This document shows, piece after piece, positions 44,705 through 53,479 of a stretch of 64,000 bases of DNA. The notes under the pieces were generated by a model that had not been told where the DNA came from, made no database searches, and was given only the letters and a program-made list of their open reading frames with translations. The DNA lies in contig NZ_QKZK01000001.1 of NCBI RefSeq assembly GCF_003254275.1, positions 230,940 through 294,939 of the forward strand, in the 5' to 3' direction. The position numbers and the translations under genes are program-made. This stretch comes from Breznakibacter xylanolyticus (GTDB lineage: Bacteria; Bacteroidota; Bacteroidia; Bacteroidales; Marinilabiliaceae). Within the stretch, counting starts at the first letter, position 1, and every line of letters begins with the position of its first letter.

Positions 44705-44741
44705 AAAAAAGAGGATGGTCGTTGATCATCCTCTTTTTTTT
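44705..44741 (+). terminator. Strong terminator of the OmpA/TPR lipoprotein gene
   Basis: AAAAAAGAGGATG (44705-44717) pairs with CATCCTCTTTTTT (44727-44739), 9-base loop, T run. It could also serve the converging TrmH-family gene at 44778. Confidence 0.9.
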
Positions 44742-44777
44742 GCTTTTGTATATTTTTGATTGCAATGTAATTCGCCT

Positions 44778-45305
44778 TTAATGTATTTGTTTAAAAATTT
44801 CCCATAAAACAATTCCTGCACTTACCGATACATTAAAGGAATGTTTAGTTCCGTATTGAGGAATTTCAATGCAGTAGTCGCTCATGTTGATGACATGTTG
44901 TTGAATGCCTTTGACTTCGTTACCCATGATAAATGCATATTTTTTATTGGGAAAAGCATTGATATCGGTGAGCATGGTACTGTTTTCGACTTGTTCGACG
45001 CTGCAAATGATGTATCCTTGCTCTCTTAGCCGGGTCACAGCGTCTTCGGTTTTTTCAACGTATTCCCAGTCCATGGCATCTTCGGCACCCAGAGCTGATT
45101 TGTGGATTTCGTTGTGTGGTGGGGTGGCCGTGATACCGCACAAAAATACTTTTTCGAGCCTGAGTGCATCACATGTTCTAAAGATGCTGCCGACATTGTG
45201 TAAGCTGCGTATGTTGTCGAGAATGACCACAATGGGGAATTTCTCCGATTCTTTAAACTCTTTTAACGATAATCTGTTTAATTCTGTAAGGTGTAATTTT
45301 CTCAT
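44778..45305 (-). CDS. TrmH/SpoU-family RNA 2'-O-methyltransferase
   Basis: 175 residues from the ATG at 45305 (MRKLHLTELNRLSLKEF). An upstream start at 45377 is in frame but would add 24 non-conserved residues, so it is rejected. SPOUT knot motifs: VILDNIRSLHNVGSIFRTCD (motif 1), FIMGNEVKGIQQHV (motif 2) and IPQYGTKHSFNVSVSAGIVL (motif 3). It should methylate a ribose in tRNA or rRNA; the short form lacking an N-terminal RNA-binding extension leaves the target undecided. Divergent from sucC across 84 bases. Confidence 0.92.
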   Translation of the reverse strand: MRKLHLTELNRLSLKEFKESEKFPIVVILDNIRSLHNVGSIFRTCDALRLEKVFLCGITATPPHNEIHKSALGAEDAMDWEYVEKTEDAVTRLREQGYIICSVEQVENSTMLTDINAFPNKKYAFIMGNEVKGIQQHVINMSDYCIEIPQYGTKHSFNVSVSAGIVLWEIFKQIH

Positions 45306-45389
45306 TTTGGTGTCTCTCTGTTTGTTGACACAAAAGTAATCGTTCAGTTTACAATTTGGTTGTGTTGTTGAATGCAAAATATTTGAAAG

Positions 45390-46589
45390 ATGAACCTACA
45401 CGAATATCAGGCAAAAGAAATTCTTAAGCAATATGGGGTAGCGGTTCCAGGTGGAATTGTTGCCGATTCGGAAGATTCGGCCATCGATGCAGCGCGTATG
45501 GTTAAAAGCATGACCGGATGTGAGCGTTGGGTGGTAAAGGCTCAGATTCATGCAGGCGGAAGGGGGAAAGGAGGAGGTGTGAAATTGGCAACTTCTGAGC
45601 ATCATATCGCTGAGCTTGTTCGTTCAATGCTGGGCATGAATTTAGTAACGCCACAAACCGGTGTTCATGGAAAGACTGTATTGAAGGTTTTGATTGCGCC
45701 GGATGTGTATGGTGACAATATTTCTGCTATTCGTGAATTTTATATGAGTGTGTTGTTAAATCGCACAACAGGGCAGAATATGTTGGTTTATTCGCCTCGC
45801 GGGGGGGTAGATATTGAGGCTGTTGCTGTAAGTGAGCCCGACCAGTTATTCCGTGAAATCATATATCCCGGAATGGGATTGCTCGATTTTCAAGCTCGCA
45901 AAATAGCATTCCGCATGGGTTTGTCCGGTTTGGCTTTTAGCAATATGGTTGTTTTTGTAAAAAAATTAGTGATTGCCTATGAGCAATCGGATGCGTCATT
46001 GATCGAAATTAATCCGGTTGTAAAAACTGTTGATGACCATATTTTGGCAGTCGATGCTAAGATGACCGTTGATGACAATGCCCTTTTTCGACATACTGAT
46101 TATGATCATTTGCGAGACTTGACAGAAGAAGATCCGGCGGAGGTGGAAGCATCTCGTCATCATTTGAATTTTGTAAAGCTAAATGGTAATGTGGGATGTA
46201 TGGTCAATGGTGCCGGTTTGGCTATGGCCACGATGGATATGATACAGTTGGCCGGCGGTCGTCCTGCCAATTTTTTGGATGTGGGAGGTGGCGCCAGTGC
46301 TGCCACTGTACAGGCCGGATTACGCATTATTTTAAGCGATGAGCGTGTGAAAGCGGTGTTGGTGAATATTTTTGGGGGCATTGTACGATGTGACCGTGTG
46401 GCAGCTGGAATTGTGGAAGCATGCAGGCAATTGGGTGCAATTCCTGTTCCCATTATTGTTCGTCTGCAGGGGACCAATGCACGCGAAGGCAAAGAGATTA
46501 TTGATCAATCGGGGCTAAAAGTGTTTTCGGCCATAACCCTTGATGAAGCAGCGCATTTGGTGAATGATTTGGTAGGACAGTCAGATTAA
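45390..46589 (+). CDS. sucC: Succinyl-CoA synthetase (ADP-forming) beta subunit
   Basis: 399 residues. The ATP-grasp beta subunit interconverts succinyl-CoA and succinate with nucleotide phosphorylation. Opening MNLHEYQAKEILKQYGVAVP is diagnostic; then WVVKAQIHAGGRGKGGGVK in the ATP-grasp part, IEINPVVKTVDD and the C-terminal CoA-ligase segment with NGAGLAMATMDMIQLAGG, FLDVGGGASAATVQAG and NIFGGIVRCDRVA. The alpha subunit gene sucD, normally next, is absent: the gene is followed by a gldB-like gene with its own promoter. Confidence 0.95.
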   Translation: MNLHEYQAKEILKQYGVAVPGGIVADSEDSAIDAARMVKSMTGCERWVVKAQIHAGGRGKGGGVKLATSEHHIAELVRSMLGMNLVTPQTGVHGKTVLKVLIAPDVYGDNISAIREFYMSVLLNRTTGQNMLVYSPRGGVDIEAVAVSEPDQLFREIIYPGMGLLDFQARKIAFRMGLSGLAFSNMVVFVKKLVIAYEQSDASLIEINPVVKTVDDHILAVDAKMTVDDNALFRHTDYDHLRDLTEEDPAEVEASRHHLNFVKLNGNVGCMVNGAGLAMATMDMIQLAGGRPANFLDVGGGASAATVQAGLRIILSDERVKAVLVNIFGGIVRCDRVAAGIVEACRQLGAIPVPIIVRLQGTNAREGKEIIDQSGLKVFSAITLDEAAHLVNDLVGQSD

Positions 46590-46605
46590 ATTCATTCTAT
46601 AAGCA

Positions 46606-46633
46606 GGTTGTTGGCAAACTCCTTTTAAATTTG
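46606..46633 (+). promoter_or_regulatory. Putative promoter of the gldB gene
   Basis: TTG at 46608-46610 and TAAATTTG at 46626-46633, spacing 15; a second TTGG overlaps. The start codon is 26 bases after the -7 box. Confidence 0.55.
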
Positions 46634-46659
46634 TGGTTCACCATTAAAAAGGATGAAGG

Positions 46660-47661
46660 ATGAAACACATTAAGATTTTTCTTTTAATTGTCACGTTTGC
46701 CGGTGGATGGTATTCCTGCCGTAAAGGGCCGGATGTCAGCAGCGTTACAGTCGATTTTCGTTTGATTCCTTTCTACGAATCACTTCATGGCACTCCCCTC
46801 GATAGTATTGAAGCTCGTTTGCCCATGTTGCGACAAACCTATGGTCGATTTTTTGATGCTTATTGTATGGGCGTGATTCGGGTCGGGGATGTAGATGCGC
46901 CCGACTTTGCATTGAATTTAAAGAGTTTTCTGGACTATCCACCCAATAAGGAAGTGTATGATACCTGCAAGGTCGCGTTTGCTGATTTGACCTCTTTGCA
47001 GGCACAGATGCATGATGCTTTTCGTCATTATCGTTACTATTTTGAAGATGCAATCATTCCCGATGTTTATTTGCATCTGTCGGGTTTTAACCAGTCAATG
47101 GTGGTTGATTCCGGATTTGTGGGGGTAAGCATTGAGAAGTACTTAGGAGAATCTTGTGTGTTTTATGAGTGGCTTTCTTATCCGGTGTATCTTCGCCGAA
47201 AGATGGTTCCTCAAAAGTTAGTTCCCGATTTGATGAAAGCCATTGCCATGACTGAATTTCCTTATAACGATTCTGTTGACGATGTGCTGAATCACATGGT
47301 TTATCAAGGAAAAGTGGCTTGGTTTGTTCAGCAAATGGTGCCTGAAATACATGATTCATTGTTGTTTGATTATTCTGAATATGAATTGGAGTGGTGCAAT
47401 GACCATGAATCGCAAATGTGGTCGACAATGGTGGAGAATAAGCACTTGTTCAGTACTGACCGCATGTTGATCCAAAAATATACCGGTGATGCACCTTTTA
47501 CGGCTCATTTTGGCCAGGACTCTCCCGGTCATGCTGCCATTTTTATAGGGTATCGCCTCATTCAATCGTTTGTGTCGCAACATAAGCACTTGACACTTCG
47601 TGAATTGATGAGCCAGTCGGATGCCCGATTGATTTTATCACGCTCTGCTTATAGGCCTTAG
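46660..47661 (+). CDS. gldB: GldB-like gliding motility lipoprotein
   Basis: 333 residues. Lipoprotein signal with Cys20 (FAGGWYSC). The segments FRLIPFYESL, YGRFFDAYCMGVIRVGD, VYLHLSGFNQSMVVD, GVSIEKYLG and SRSAYRP, together with the order of these blocks, match the GldB/DUF2268-like family. GldB is required for gliding in Flavobacterium, but homologues occur in many non-gliding Bacteroidota, so motility is not implied. The nitrilase-family gene starts 1 base after its stop, so the pair, and probably the next gene, form an operon. Confidence 0.85.
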   Translation: MKHIKIFLLIVTFAGGWYSCRKGPDVSSVTVDFRLIPFYESLHGTPLDSIEARLPMLRQTYGRFFDAYCMGVIRVGDVDAPDFALNLKSFLDYPPNKEVYDTCKVAFADLTSLQAQMHDAFRHYRYYFEDAIIPDVYLHLSGFNQSMVVDSGFVGVSIEKYLGESCVFYEWLSYPVYLRRKMVPQKLVPDLMKAIAMTEFPYNDSVDDVLNHMVYQGKVAWFVQQMVPEIHDSLLFDYSEYELEWCNDHESQMWSTMVENKHLFSTDRMLIQKYTGDAPFTAHFGQDSPGHAAIFIGYRLIQSFVSQHKHLTLRELMSQSDARLILSRSAYRP

Positions 47662-47662
47662 C

Positions 47663-48454
47663 ATGGATAAAACAGTTTGCATTGTTCAGTTTGCACCCAT
47701 TCTGGGGGATGTGGCTGCCAATATTCAGTTGCTGAGTCAACGTTTTCAATCGGCATGGGAAAGTGATTTGGTGGTATTGCCCGAGTTGGCCTCTTCGGGT
47801 TACCGTTTTTCGTGTCGCGATGAAGCGATGGCTTGTGCTGGAACATTGCAAGACAGTGCTTTTGTCGAATTCCTAAAGCAGCAGGCCGAAACTAACGGTT
47901 GTTGCATTGTCAGTGGTTTTAATGAGCGGTATGGTGATGATTTGTTCAATTCGTCTATTTTGGTTCAGCCCGATGGCGTGATTCATCTATACCGTAAATT
48001 GCATCTCTTTTGGGATGAGAAAGACATATTTACTCCGGGTAATCTTGGCGTTAACGTGTTTGACACGCCGGTAGGGCGCGTGGGGATGTTGATTTGTTTT
48101 GATTGGATGTTTCCCGAAGTGTGGCGCATGATGGCTTTGAAAGGTGGTCAGGTCGTTTGTCATCCATCCAATTTGGTGTTGCCATCATGTCAGTCTGTCG
48201 TTCCCTCGTATGCTTTGGTAAACCGTTATTACGTGGTGACTGCCAATCGCATTGGTAAGGAACGCGATTTGTTGTTTACCGGTGGTTCACTTATTTGTTC
48301 GCCCATAGGCAGTGTGATGGTGTCGGGAAGTTCTGATCAGGAGCATGTTTTATTTGCCGGTATATCTCCAAGTTTGTCAGATGATAAACAGGTAACGCCT
48401 CGAAATCATGCCCTTGATGATCGTCGAACGGATGTGTACGGTAATTTTGAATGA
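47663..48454 (+). CDS. Nitrilase-family (carbon-nitrogen hydrolase) amidase
   Basis: 263 residues. The nitrilase superfamily triad is present: Glu41 in VVLPELASSGY, Lys112 in LYRKLHLFWDEKD, Cys145 in LICFDWMFPE. This family hydrolyses amides such as omega-amides or N-carbamoyl compounds; the substrate here is not predictable. Cytosolic. It overlaps the next gene by 4 bases (ATGA) and starts 1 base after gldB, so translation is coupled. Confidence 0.9.
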   Translation: MDKTVCIVQFAPILGDVAANIQLLSQRFQSAWESDLVVLPELASSGYRFSCRDEAMACAGTLQDSAFVEFLKQQAETNGCCIVSGFNERYGDDLFNSSILVQPDGVIHLYRKLHLFWDEKDIFTPGNLGVNVFDTPVGRVGMLICFDWMFPEVWRMMALKGGQVVCHPSNLVLPSCQSVVPSYALVNRYYVVTANRIGKERDLLFTGGSLICSPIGSVMVSGSSDQEHVLFAGISPSLSDDKQVTPRNHALDDRRTDVYGNFE

Positions 48455-48993
48455 TGATGCCAGATAAATACTCAGTCCGTAAAGAGGTTCGAGAGAGACT
48501 TCAATTGATTTCTAAGGATGACCGACTTAGGAAAAGTCAGGCAATTTTTGAGACGTTAGAGCAATCTGATGATTTTAGAAACGCAAGGCATGTTTTGTTG
48601 TATTGGGCACTGCCCGACGAAGTGATGACGCATCCGTTAGTTCAGAAATGGGCGCTGTATAAAACTGTATATTTACCCGTTATGGTTGGGGATGACTTGC
48701 AAATAAGGCAATATCATTTAGATGACGATTTGCGACCTGATGCCCGTTTTGGAGTGGGAGAGCCCACAAATGGTTTTGTTCCAGATGATGAATTGATTGA
48801 TTTGGTGGTAGTTCCGGGAAGAGCTTTTGATGGTAAAGGGAATCGTTTGGGGCGGGGGAAGGGGTATTACGACCGTTTATTGGCGCGCTTGGTGAATGCC
48901 CGTAAGATCGGAATATGTTTTAAAGAGCAACTTTATGATTCAATTCCGGTTGACGATCATGATGTGCTGATGGATAGGGTGATTTCATCGTAA
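48451..48993 (+). CDS. fau: 5-formyltetrahydrofolate cyclo-ligase
   Basis: 180 residues from the ATG overlapping the upstream stop; ATGs two and one codon later are equally possible (it begins MMMPDKYSVRKEVRERL). The ATP-binding and substrate motif GNRLGRGKGYYDRLLARL is typical, with LIDLVVVPGRAFD and VLLYWALPDEV before it. It converts 5-formyl-THF to methenyl-THF. Last gene of the gldB operon; a terminator follows. Confidence 0.93.
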   Translation: MMMPDKYSVRKEVRERLQLISKDDRLRKSQAIFETLEQSDDFRNARHVLLYWALPDEVMTHPLVQKWALYKTVYLPVMVGDDLQIRQYHLDDDLRPDARFGVGEPTNGFVPDDELIDLVVVPGRAFDGKGNRLGRGKGYYDRLLARLVNARKIGICFKEQLYDSIPVDDHDVLMDRVISS

Positions 48994-49025
48994 AAAAAGA
49001 GGCAACCCCAATGGGATGCCTCTTT
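48994..49025. terminator. Bidirectional terminator between fau and the ferredoxin gene
   Basis: AAAGAGGCA and TGCCTCTTT pair, with an inner CCC/GGG; A run before and T run after let it serve both converging genes. Confidence 0.8.
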
Positions 49026-49045
49026 AAACATTTTTCGGTTGCTAA

Positions 49046-49213
49046 TTATGCAGGGTGGATTGCCTCTGTGGGGCAAACATCAGCACAGCTACCACAGTCA
49101 GTACATGCGTCTGCATCAATTTTATAGATAGAACCTTCGCTGATTGCGTTAACAGGACACTCGTCGATGCAAGTTCCGCATGCGATGCAATCGTCACTAA
49201 TTACGTATGCCAT
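49046..49213 (-). CDS. 2[4Fe-4S] ferredoxin
   Basis: A 55-residue protein from the ATG at 49211-49213: MAYVISDDCIACGTCIDECP, then VNAISEGSIYKIDADAC and TDCGSCADVCPTEAIHPA. Two CxxCxxCxxxCP motifs bind two [4Fe-4S] clusters, as in clostridial-type ferredoxins. It should carry electrons at low potential in the cytosol, for example to or from pyruvate:ferredoxin oxidoreductase or hydrogenase; neither is in this window. A plus-strand open frame opposite is a shadow. Confidence 0.97.
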   Translation of the reverse strand: MAYVISDDCIACGTCIDECPVNAISEGSIYKIDADACTDCGSCADVCPTEAIHPA

Positions 49214-49245
49214 TTTTGTATTGTTTTTAGGTTTTTAACTAAAAA

Positions 49246-49253
49246 CAAAAATA
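49246..49253 (-). promoter_or_regulatory. Putative -7 box for the ferredoxin gene
   Basis: Minus-strand TATTTTTG, 33 bases before the ATG, matching TAnnTTTG. The -33 is weak. Confidence 0.5.
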
Positions 49254-49389
49254 ATGGGGTTTTTGAATAAATAAAAGACCTTTGGAGTGATTCAGGTAAT
49301 TTGTATCTGATTTAAATAATGATGGCATGTCATTTCTTTGAATGCCAGAGTCTTTTTAGTGAGTGGCGTAAATAGGTGTTGAACCGGTG

Positions 49390-50598
49390 CTATTGTTTTA
49401 CGAAGTTCTGGGTGTCTTTGAGGGTGGCAATGGCCAGCCACGCCATGAGGCCACCTGATGTCATCAATGCCTTGTCGTTGAGGTTGAAAATGGGTGTGTG
49501 CAGCGACCCGGTAGTTCCATCGGGCTGTTTCACGCCAAAACGATAAAATGAGCAGGGATATTGCTGAGTGTAGTAGCCAAAATCTTCGGCTGTCATGCGG
49601 ATATCCATGGTTTCGACTTGCTGGTCGCCCAGGTATTTTTTTGCGAAGGCAGAAAGATGTTGGGTCAAAGCCTCGTTGTTGAACACCATTGGGTAGCCGT
49701 CGTTAATCAGGATGTCGCAAGTGGCGCCCATGCTATGGGTGATGGCGGTGGTGATGTCGCGTATTTTTTGTTTGGCCACGGCGCGCCATTTTTCGTCCAT
49801 GGTGCGCAGTGTGCCTGATATTTCAACCTTTTCGGGAATTACATTGGTGGCGCCGTTGGCCACAAACCTACCGAACGAGAGCACCGATGGAATGTTGGCC
49901 GGGATCACACGGCTCACAATTTGTTGCAAAGCCACCACCACATGTGACGCGATGAGCACCGAGTCGGTGAGGGAGTGTGGCATTGCGGCGTGGCCTCCTT
50001 TACCGTGTATGGTGATGTGCACTTCATCGCCCGAAGCCATGTAGATGCCTTCTTTGAAGCCAACATGTCCTGTTGGCATGTCGGGTAAGACGTGTTGGCC
50101 GATGATGAGTTCAGGTTTTGGATTATCCAGTGCTCCCTGTTCCATCATGAGTTTGGCGCCTCCGGGGAATTTTTCTTCTCCGGGTTGAAAAATCAGCAAC
50201 ACTGTGCCTTCCCACTCGTTGGCGAGTTGTTTGAGAATGCGCCCTGACAACAGTAGAGATGCCGTGTGGGCATCGTGACCGCAGGCATGCATCACCCCTT
50301 GGTTGATCGATTTGAACGGAACTTCAGTGTTTTCGGTGATGGGCAACGCGTCCATGTCGGCGCGCAGGGCAATGATGCGTTTATGTGGATTTTGACCTTT
50401 CACTTCTGCCACAATGCCATGTCCGGCATATCCGCTGCGGAAGGGGATGCCGTATTCGGTGAGTTTGCTGCAAACAAATGCGGCTGTTTCTTTTTCCTCG
50501 AACGAGAGTTCGGGGTGTTGGTGCAGATGATGGCGAATGGCCAACGTGTCTGCATTGTATTGTTGTGCCAGTGATTTTATTGTCTCAATGATTGCCAT
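49390..50598 (-). CDS. M20 family amidohydrolase / peptidase
   Basis: 402 residues. Metal-ligand and catalytic regions of the M20D amidohydrolase group: IRHHLHQHPELSFEE, ALRADMDALPI, MHACGHDAHTASLL (ligand Cys106/His108), FQPGEEKFPGGAKLM, and the dimerisation domain with VHITIHGKGGHAAMPH, then MTAEDFGYYTQQYP and a final HTPIFNLND. It removes N-acyl groups from amino acids or peptides (hippurate/N-acetyl-amino-acid-type). Cytosolic. A single gene with a -7-like box upstream at 50645. Confidence 0.94.
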   Translation of the reverse strand: MAIIETIKSLAQQYNADTLAIRHHLHQHPELSFEEKETAAFVCSKLTEYGIPFRSGYAGHGIVAEVKGQNPHKRIIALRADMDALPITENTEVPFKSINQGVMHACGHDAHTASLLLSGRILKQLANEWEGTVLLIFQPGEEKFPGGAKLMMEQGALDNPKPELIIGQHVLPDMPTGHVGFKEGIYMASGDEVHITIHGKGGHAAMPHSLTDSVLIASHVVVALQQIVSRVIPANIPSVLSFGRFVANGATNVIPEKVEISGTLRTMDEKWRAVAKQKIRDITTAITHSMGATCDILINDGYPMVFNNEALTQHLSAFAKKYLGDQQVETMDIRMTAEDFGYYTQQYPCSFYRFGVKQPDGTTGSLHTPIFNLNDKALMTSGGLMAWLAIATLKDTQNFVKQ

Positions 50599-51178
50599 GG
50601 TAGGGATTTTGTTGTTTTAGGTATTTGTGTTTAAATGATGCGTTCAAAGATATGGCTTGTTATACAATTCTTGTCTGCCTTGATGGCATTATTGTACCAA
50701 GAGAGGATATCTGTTGATGCTTTTGTGTTTTGAGAAACTCGTGCCTTGTAATTGATTGATGAGCAAAATGAACGAAAAGAGAGGGGCTTTTACGGAGTGA
50801 TGAGATATATTTTCTTAGCTTTGTGTGAGAGTAAAGTGACATAGCCAGGGTTGAATAAGTATGTTTAAGCATTTGATGTGATGTGATTTTCTTCAGTCGC
50901 TTCCCTTTTTGTGGTAATAAATCTGCTTGAACCGATGATTCTTTGATTTGGTTAGTTTGAATGAGCGTTTTTTTGACTTTAAAATACCCCATTGTAAGAA
51001 TATTCTACAGTAATACCCTATGTGTGTTTCTTAGTGATGTTTGTGAATGATTGAGTGTTTTAAAAGAATTAAATAATAAACTATTAATAAGTGGAATGAG
51101 CCATGGTTTACCCTTACTTAAATAGGAAGATATCTATTGGTGAGTTCCATCAGACCATTAATAATAAATTGTAGAAAG
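50599..51178. other. Intergenic region, 580 bases, no gene recognised
   Basis: AT-rich DNA between two divergent genes. A 110-codon minus-strand frame (50660-50992) has unlikely composition and no family resemblance. Minus-strand TATCTTTG at 50645-50652 could be the M20 gene -7 box; plus-strand TAGCTTTG at 50816-50823 resembles another. No tRNA or known structured RNA was recognised. Confidence 0.4.
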
Positions 51179-52264
51179 ATGAAAAAAGTTGTTATGTCGT
51201 TAGGCCTTGGATTAATGGCGACACTTTTTGTTGCCGGGCAACAATCTAAACCCTTTATCAAATTCAGCGAAACAGTTCATGATTTCGGTGATATCAAAGA
51301 AGAAGCGGGTCGTACTGCGTATTCGTTTGAATTGACCAATAGCGGAGGTCAACCTCTGGTGATTCATAATGTGACCGCATCGTGTGGTTGCACAGCACCC
51401 GATTGGTCACGCACTCCAATCCCTCCCCGAGGTAAGGGATTTGTAAAAGCAACTTACGATCCGGCCAATCGTCCAGGTCCATTTAATAAGACCATTACCG
51501 TGGCCTCTAATGCTCAGGAGTCATCAGTGATTCTTCGTATCACAGGTAATGTGATACCCCGCGCTAAAACAGTAGAGGATATTTATCCAAAAGCCATGGG
51601 GGCTCTTCGGTTGAAAGCCGGTCATCTGTCAATGACGCGAGTGGCTCCTGGAACTCAAAAGGTTGAGAGATTGGAAATGATTAATACATCGGATAAGCCA
51701 ATCAAAATTAGTTTTGAAAGGGTTCCCGCACATTTGACTCTTGTGGCGCAACCCGCGGAACTGAAACCTCAGGAAACCGGTGTCATTACCGCTACATTTG
51801 ATGCGTCAAAGAAGAACGATTGGGGGTTTGTGTCCGACATGGTGTTTGTTTTGGTTGATGGTGTAAAGGATATGAACAACAATCGATTGAGTGTGAGTGC
51901 GACCATCGAAGAAGATTATTCTGTGTTGACCCCTCAGGAATTGGCCAGTGCCCCTAAGGCTGAGTTTGCGGATAAATCATTTAACTTTGGTCAAATAAAA
52001 GAAGGAACTAAAGTGACTCATAATTATGAGTTGAAGAATGTGGGCAAGTCCAATTTGATTATACGTAAGGTCAAAGCCTCATGTGGTTGCACGGCCGTGC
52101 AGCCTGCAAAAATGATGTTAGCTCCCGGTGAGTCAACATCTATTAAGGCAGAATTTGATTCGAAAGGCCGTACCGGTCGTCAATCAAAAGGTATTACCGT
52201 CATTACGAATGACCCCACGGCATCCACCACAATTTTGCAGTTTACAGCAGAGGTGGTTAAATAA
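51179..52264 (+). CDS. DUF1573 protein with two Ig-like repeats
   Basis: 361 residues from ATG 51179; it carries a signal peptide (about 1-19, ending FVAGQ). Two DUF1573 domains, each with the SCGCT signature: TASCGCTAPDWSRTPIPPRG near residue 80 and KASCGCTAVQPAKMMLAPGE near 305. The middle region (about 130-260) appears diverged from the same fold. DUF1573 proteins are common exported proteins in Bacteroidota and are thought to have Ig/ASH-like folds. Function unknown. Terminator downstream. Confidence 0.9.
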   Translation: MKKVVMSLGLGLMATLFVAGQQSKPFIKFSETVHDFGDIKEEAGRTAYSFELTNSGGQPLVIHNVTASCGCTAPDWSRTPIPPRGKGFVKATYDPANRPGPFNKTITVASNAQESSVILRITGNVIPRAKTVEDIYPKAMGALRLKAGHLSMTRVAPGTQKVERLEMINTSDKPIKISFERVPAHLTLVAQPAELKPQETGVITATFDASKKNDWGFVSDMVFVLVDGVKDMNNNRLSVSATIEEDYSVLTPQELASAPKAEFADKSFNFGQIKEGTKVTHNYELKNVGKSNLIIRKVKASCGCTAVQPAKMMLAPGESTSIKAEFDSKGRTGRQSKGITVITNDPTASTTILQFTAEVVK

Positions 52265-52276
52265 TTGAATCGTATG

Positions 52277-52311
52277 AAGGCTTCGTCTCATGTTGGGCGA
52301 AGCCCTTTTTG
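52277..52311 (+). terminator. Terminator of the DUF1573 gene
   Basis: GGCTTCG (52279-52285) pairs with CGAAGCC (52298-52304), then T run. Confidence 0.85.
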
Positions 52312-52330
52312 TTCATTTAGATTGTAATTT

Positions 52331-53458
52331 GTGACAACACAACATTCCGATTCTCACGATCATATTGAAAACAACCCTCAATTTAAGGGGCTGAGTGTGA
52401 ATAAAGGTATTCCGGCACCGCCACCGGTGAGTGTGGAGGCAACGCAACGTTTTTTAAATATCCGTCGTTCGCAGCTTTCGGTCGACGATTATGTAACCGG
52501 CATTTTGGCCGGCGATATCACCATCTTAAGCCGTGCTGTGACTTTGGTTGAAAGTTCTCGAACCGAACATCAGGTGATTGCGCGTCAGGTGATTGAGAAG
52601 TGTTTGCCCCATGCCGGTCGTTCCATTCGTTTGGGCATTACGGGGGTTCCCGGTGCTGGAAAAAGTACTTTCATTGAGTCGCTGGGGATGCACATCATTC
52701 GTCAGGGGGGGAAGTTGGCTGTGTTGGCCATCGACCCCAGCAGTGAGCGATCAAAGGGGAGCATCCTTGGTGATAAGACCCGGATGGAGTTACTCTCGGC
52801 TGAAAAGAATGCTTATATCCGTCCTTCACCATCGGCTGGATCATTGGGGGGCGTGGCTCGTAAGACACGCGAAACCATTGTGTTGTGCGAAGCAGCCGGA
52901 TTCGATCACATCATCATCGAGACCGTTGGAGTGGGACAGTCTGAAACTGCGGTGCATTCGATGGTCGATTTCTTTTTATTGATCATGCTGGCTGGTGCCG
53001 GTGACGAGTTGCAAGGCATCAAGCGTGGCATTATGGAGATGGCCGATGCCATTGCCATCAATAAAGCTGATGGAAGCAACGTGGTAAAAGCTCAGCAAGC
53101 ACAGGCGCAATACACCAGTGCGTTGCATCTTTTTCCGCCTTCGCGATCGGGCTGGACGCCTTTGGTGAAAACCTGTTCAGCACTCAATCATCAGGGAATT
53201 GATGAGATGTGGAACATGGTTCTCGATTATGTGTCGCTCACCAAAGGGAATCACTTTTTTAAATCGAATCGTAACAGCCAGTCTTCCTATTGGATGTACG
53301 AGACCATCGATGAGCAATTAAAGCACCATTTTTTTCATCATCCGAAAATTAAGGAGCTGTTGCATACCTATCAGCATCGGGTAAAGCATAACGAGACCAG
53401 CTCCTTTGAAGCCGCCCGTGAACTGTTGGATTTGTATTTTCAGAATATTGACAAATAA
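52331..53458 (+). CDS. meaB: Methylmalonyl-CoA mutase-associated GTPase MeaB
   Basis: 375 residues from a GTG start at 52331, supported by homologous leaders with KGLSVNKG. A G3E-type P-loop GTPase: Walker A GVPGAGKS at 105-112, LAIDPSSERSKGSILGDKT, the switch-type FDHIIIETVGVGQSE, and the guanine motif NKADG (AIAINKADGS). It protects and reactivates adenosylcobalamin in methylmalonyl-CoA mutase, so it points to the succinate-propionate pathway. No mutase gene (mutA/mutB) is visible in this window. The thioredoxin-like lipoprotein follows after 21 bases. Confidence 0.95.
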   Translation: MTTQHSDSHDHIENNPQFKGLSVNKGIPAPPPVSVEATQRFLNIRRSQLSVDDYVTGILAGDITILSRAVTLVESSRTEHQVIARQVIEKCLPHAGRSIRLGITGVPGAGKSTFIESLGMHIIRQGGKLAVLAIDPSSERSKGSILGDKTRMELLSAEKNAYIRPSPSAGSLGGVARKTRETIVLCEAAGFDHIIIETVGVGQSETAVHSMVDFFLLIMLAGAGDELQGIKRGIMEMADAIAINKADGSNVVKAQQAQAQYTSALHLFPPSRSGWTPLVKTCSALNHQGIDEMWNMVLDYVSLTKGNHFFKSNRNSQSSYWMYETIDEQLKHHFFHHPKIKELLHTYQHRVKHNETSSFEAARELLDLYFQNIDK

Positions 53459-53479
53459 TAATCAATTAAAAATTAGCGA

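Noticed and set aside
45306-45377. N-terminal extension of the TrmH-family protein
   Set aside because: The extra 24 codons are not family-like and reach almost to the start of sucC; the ATG at 45305 gives the usual MRKLHLTEL start.
50660-50992. 110-codon minus-strand frame in the 50.6-51.2 kb gap
   Set aside because: Composition is Lys/Ser/Gln-rich without recognisable domain, no ribosome-binding or -7 signal in the right place; not supported as a gene.
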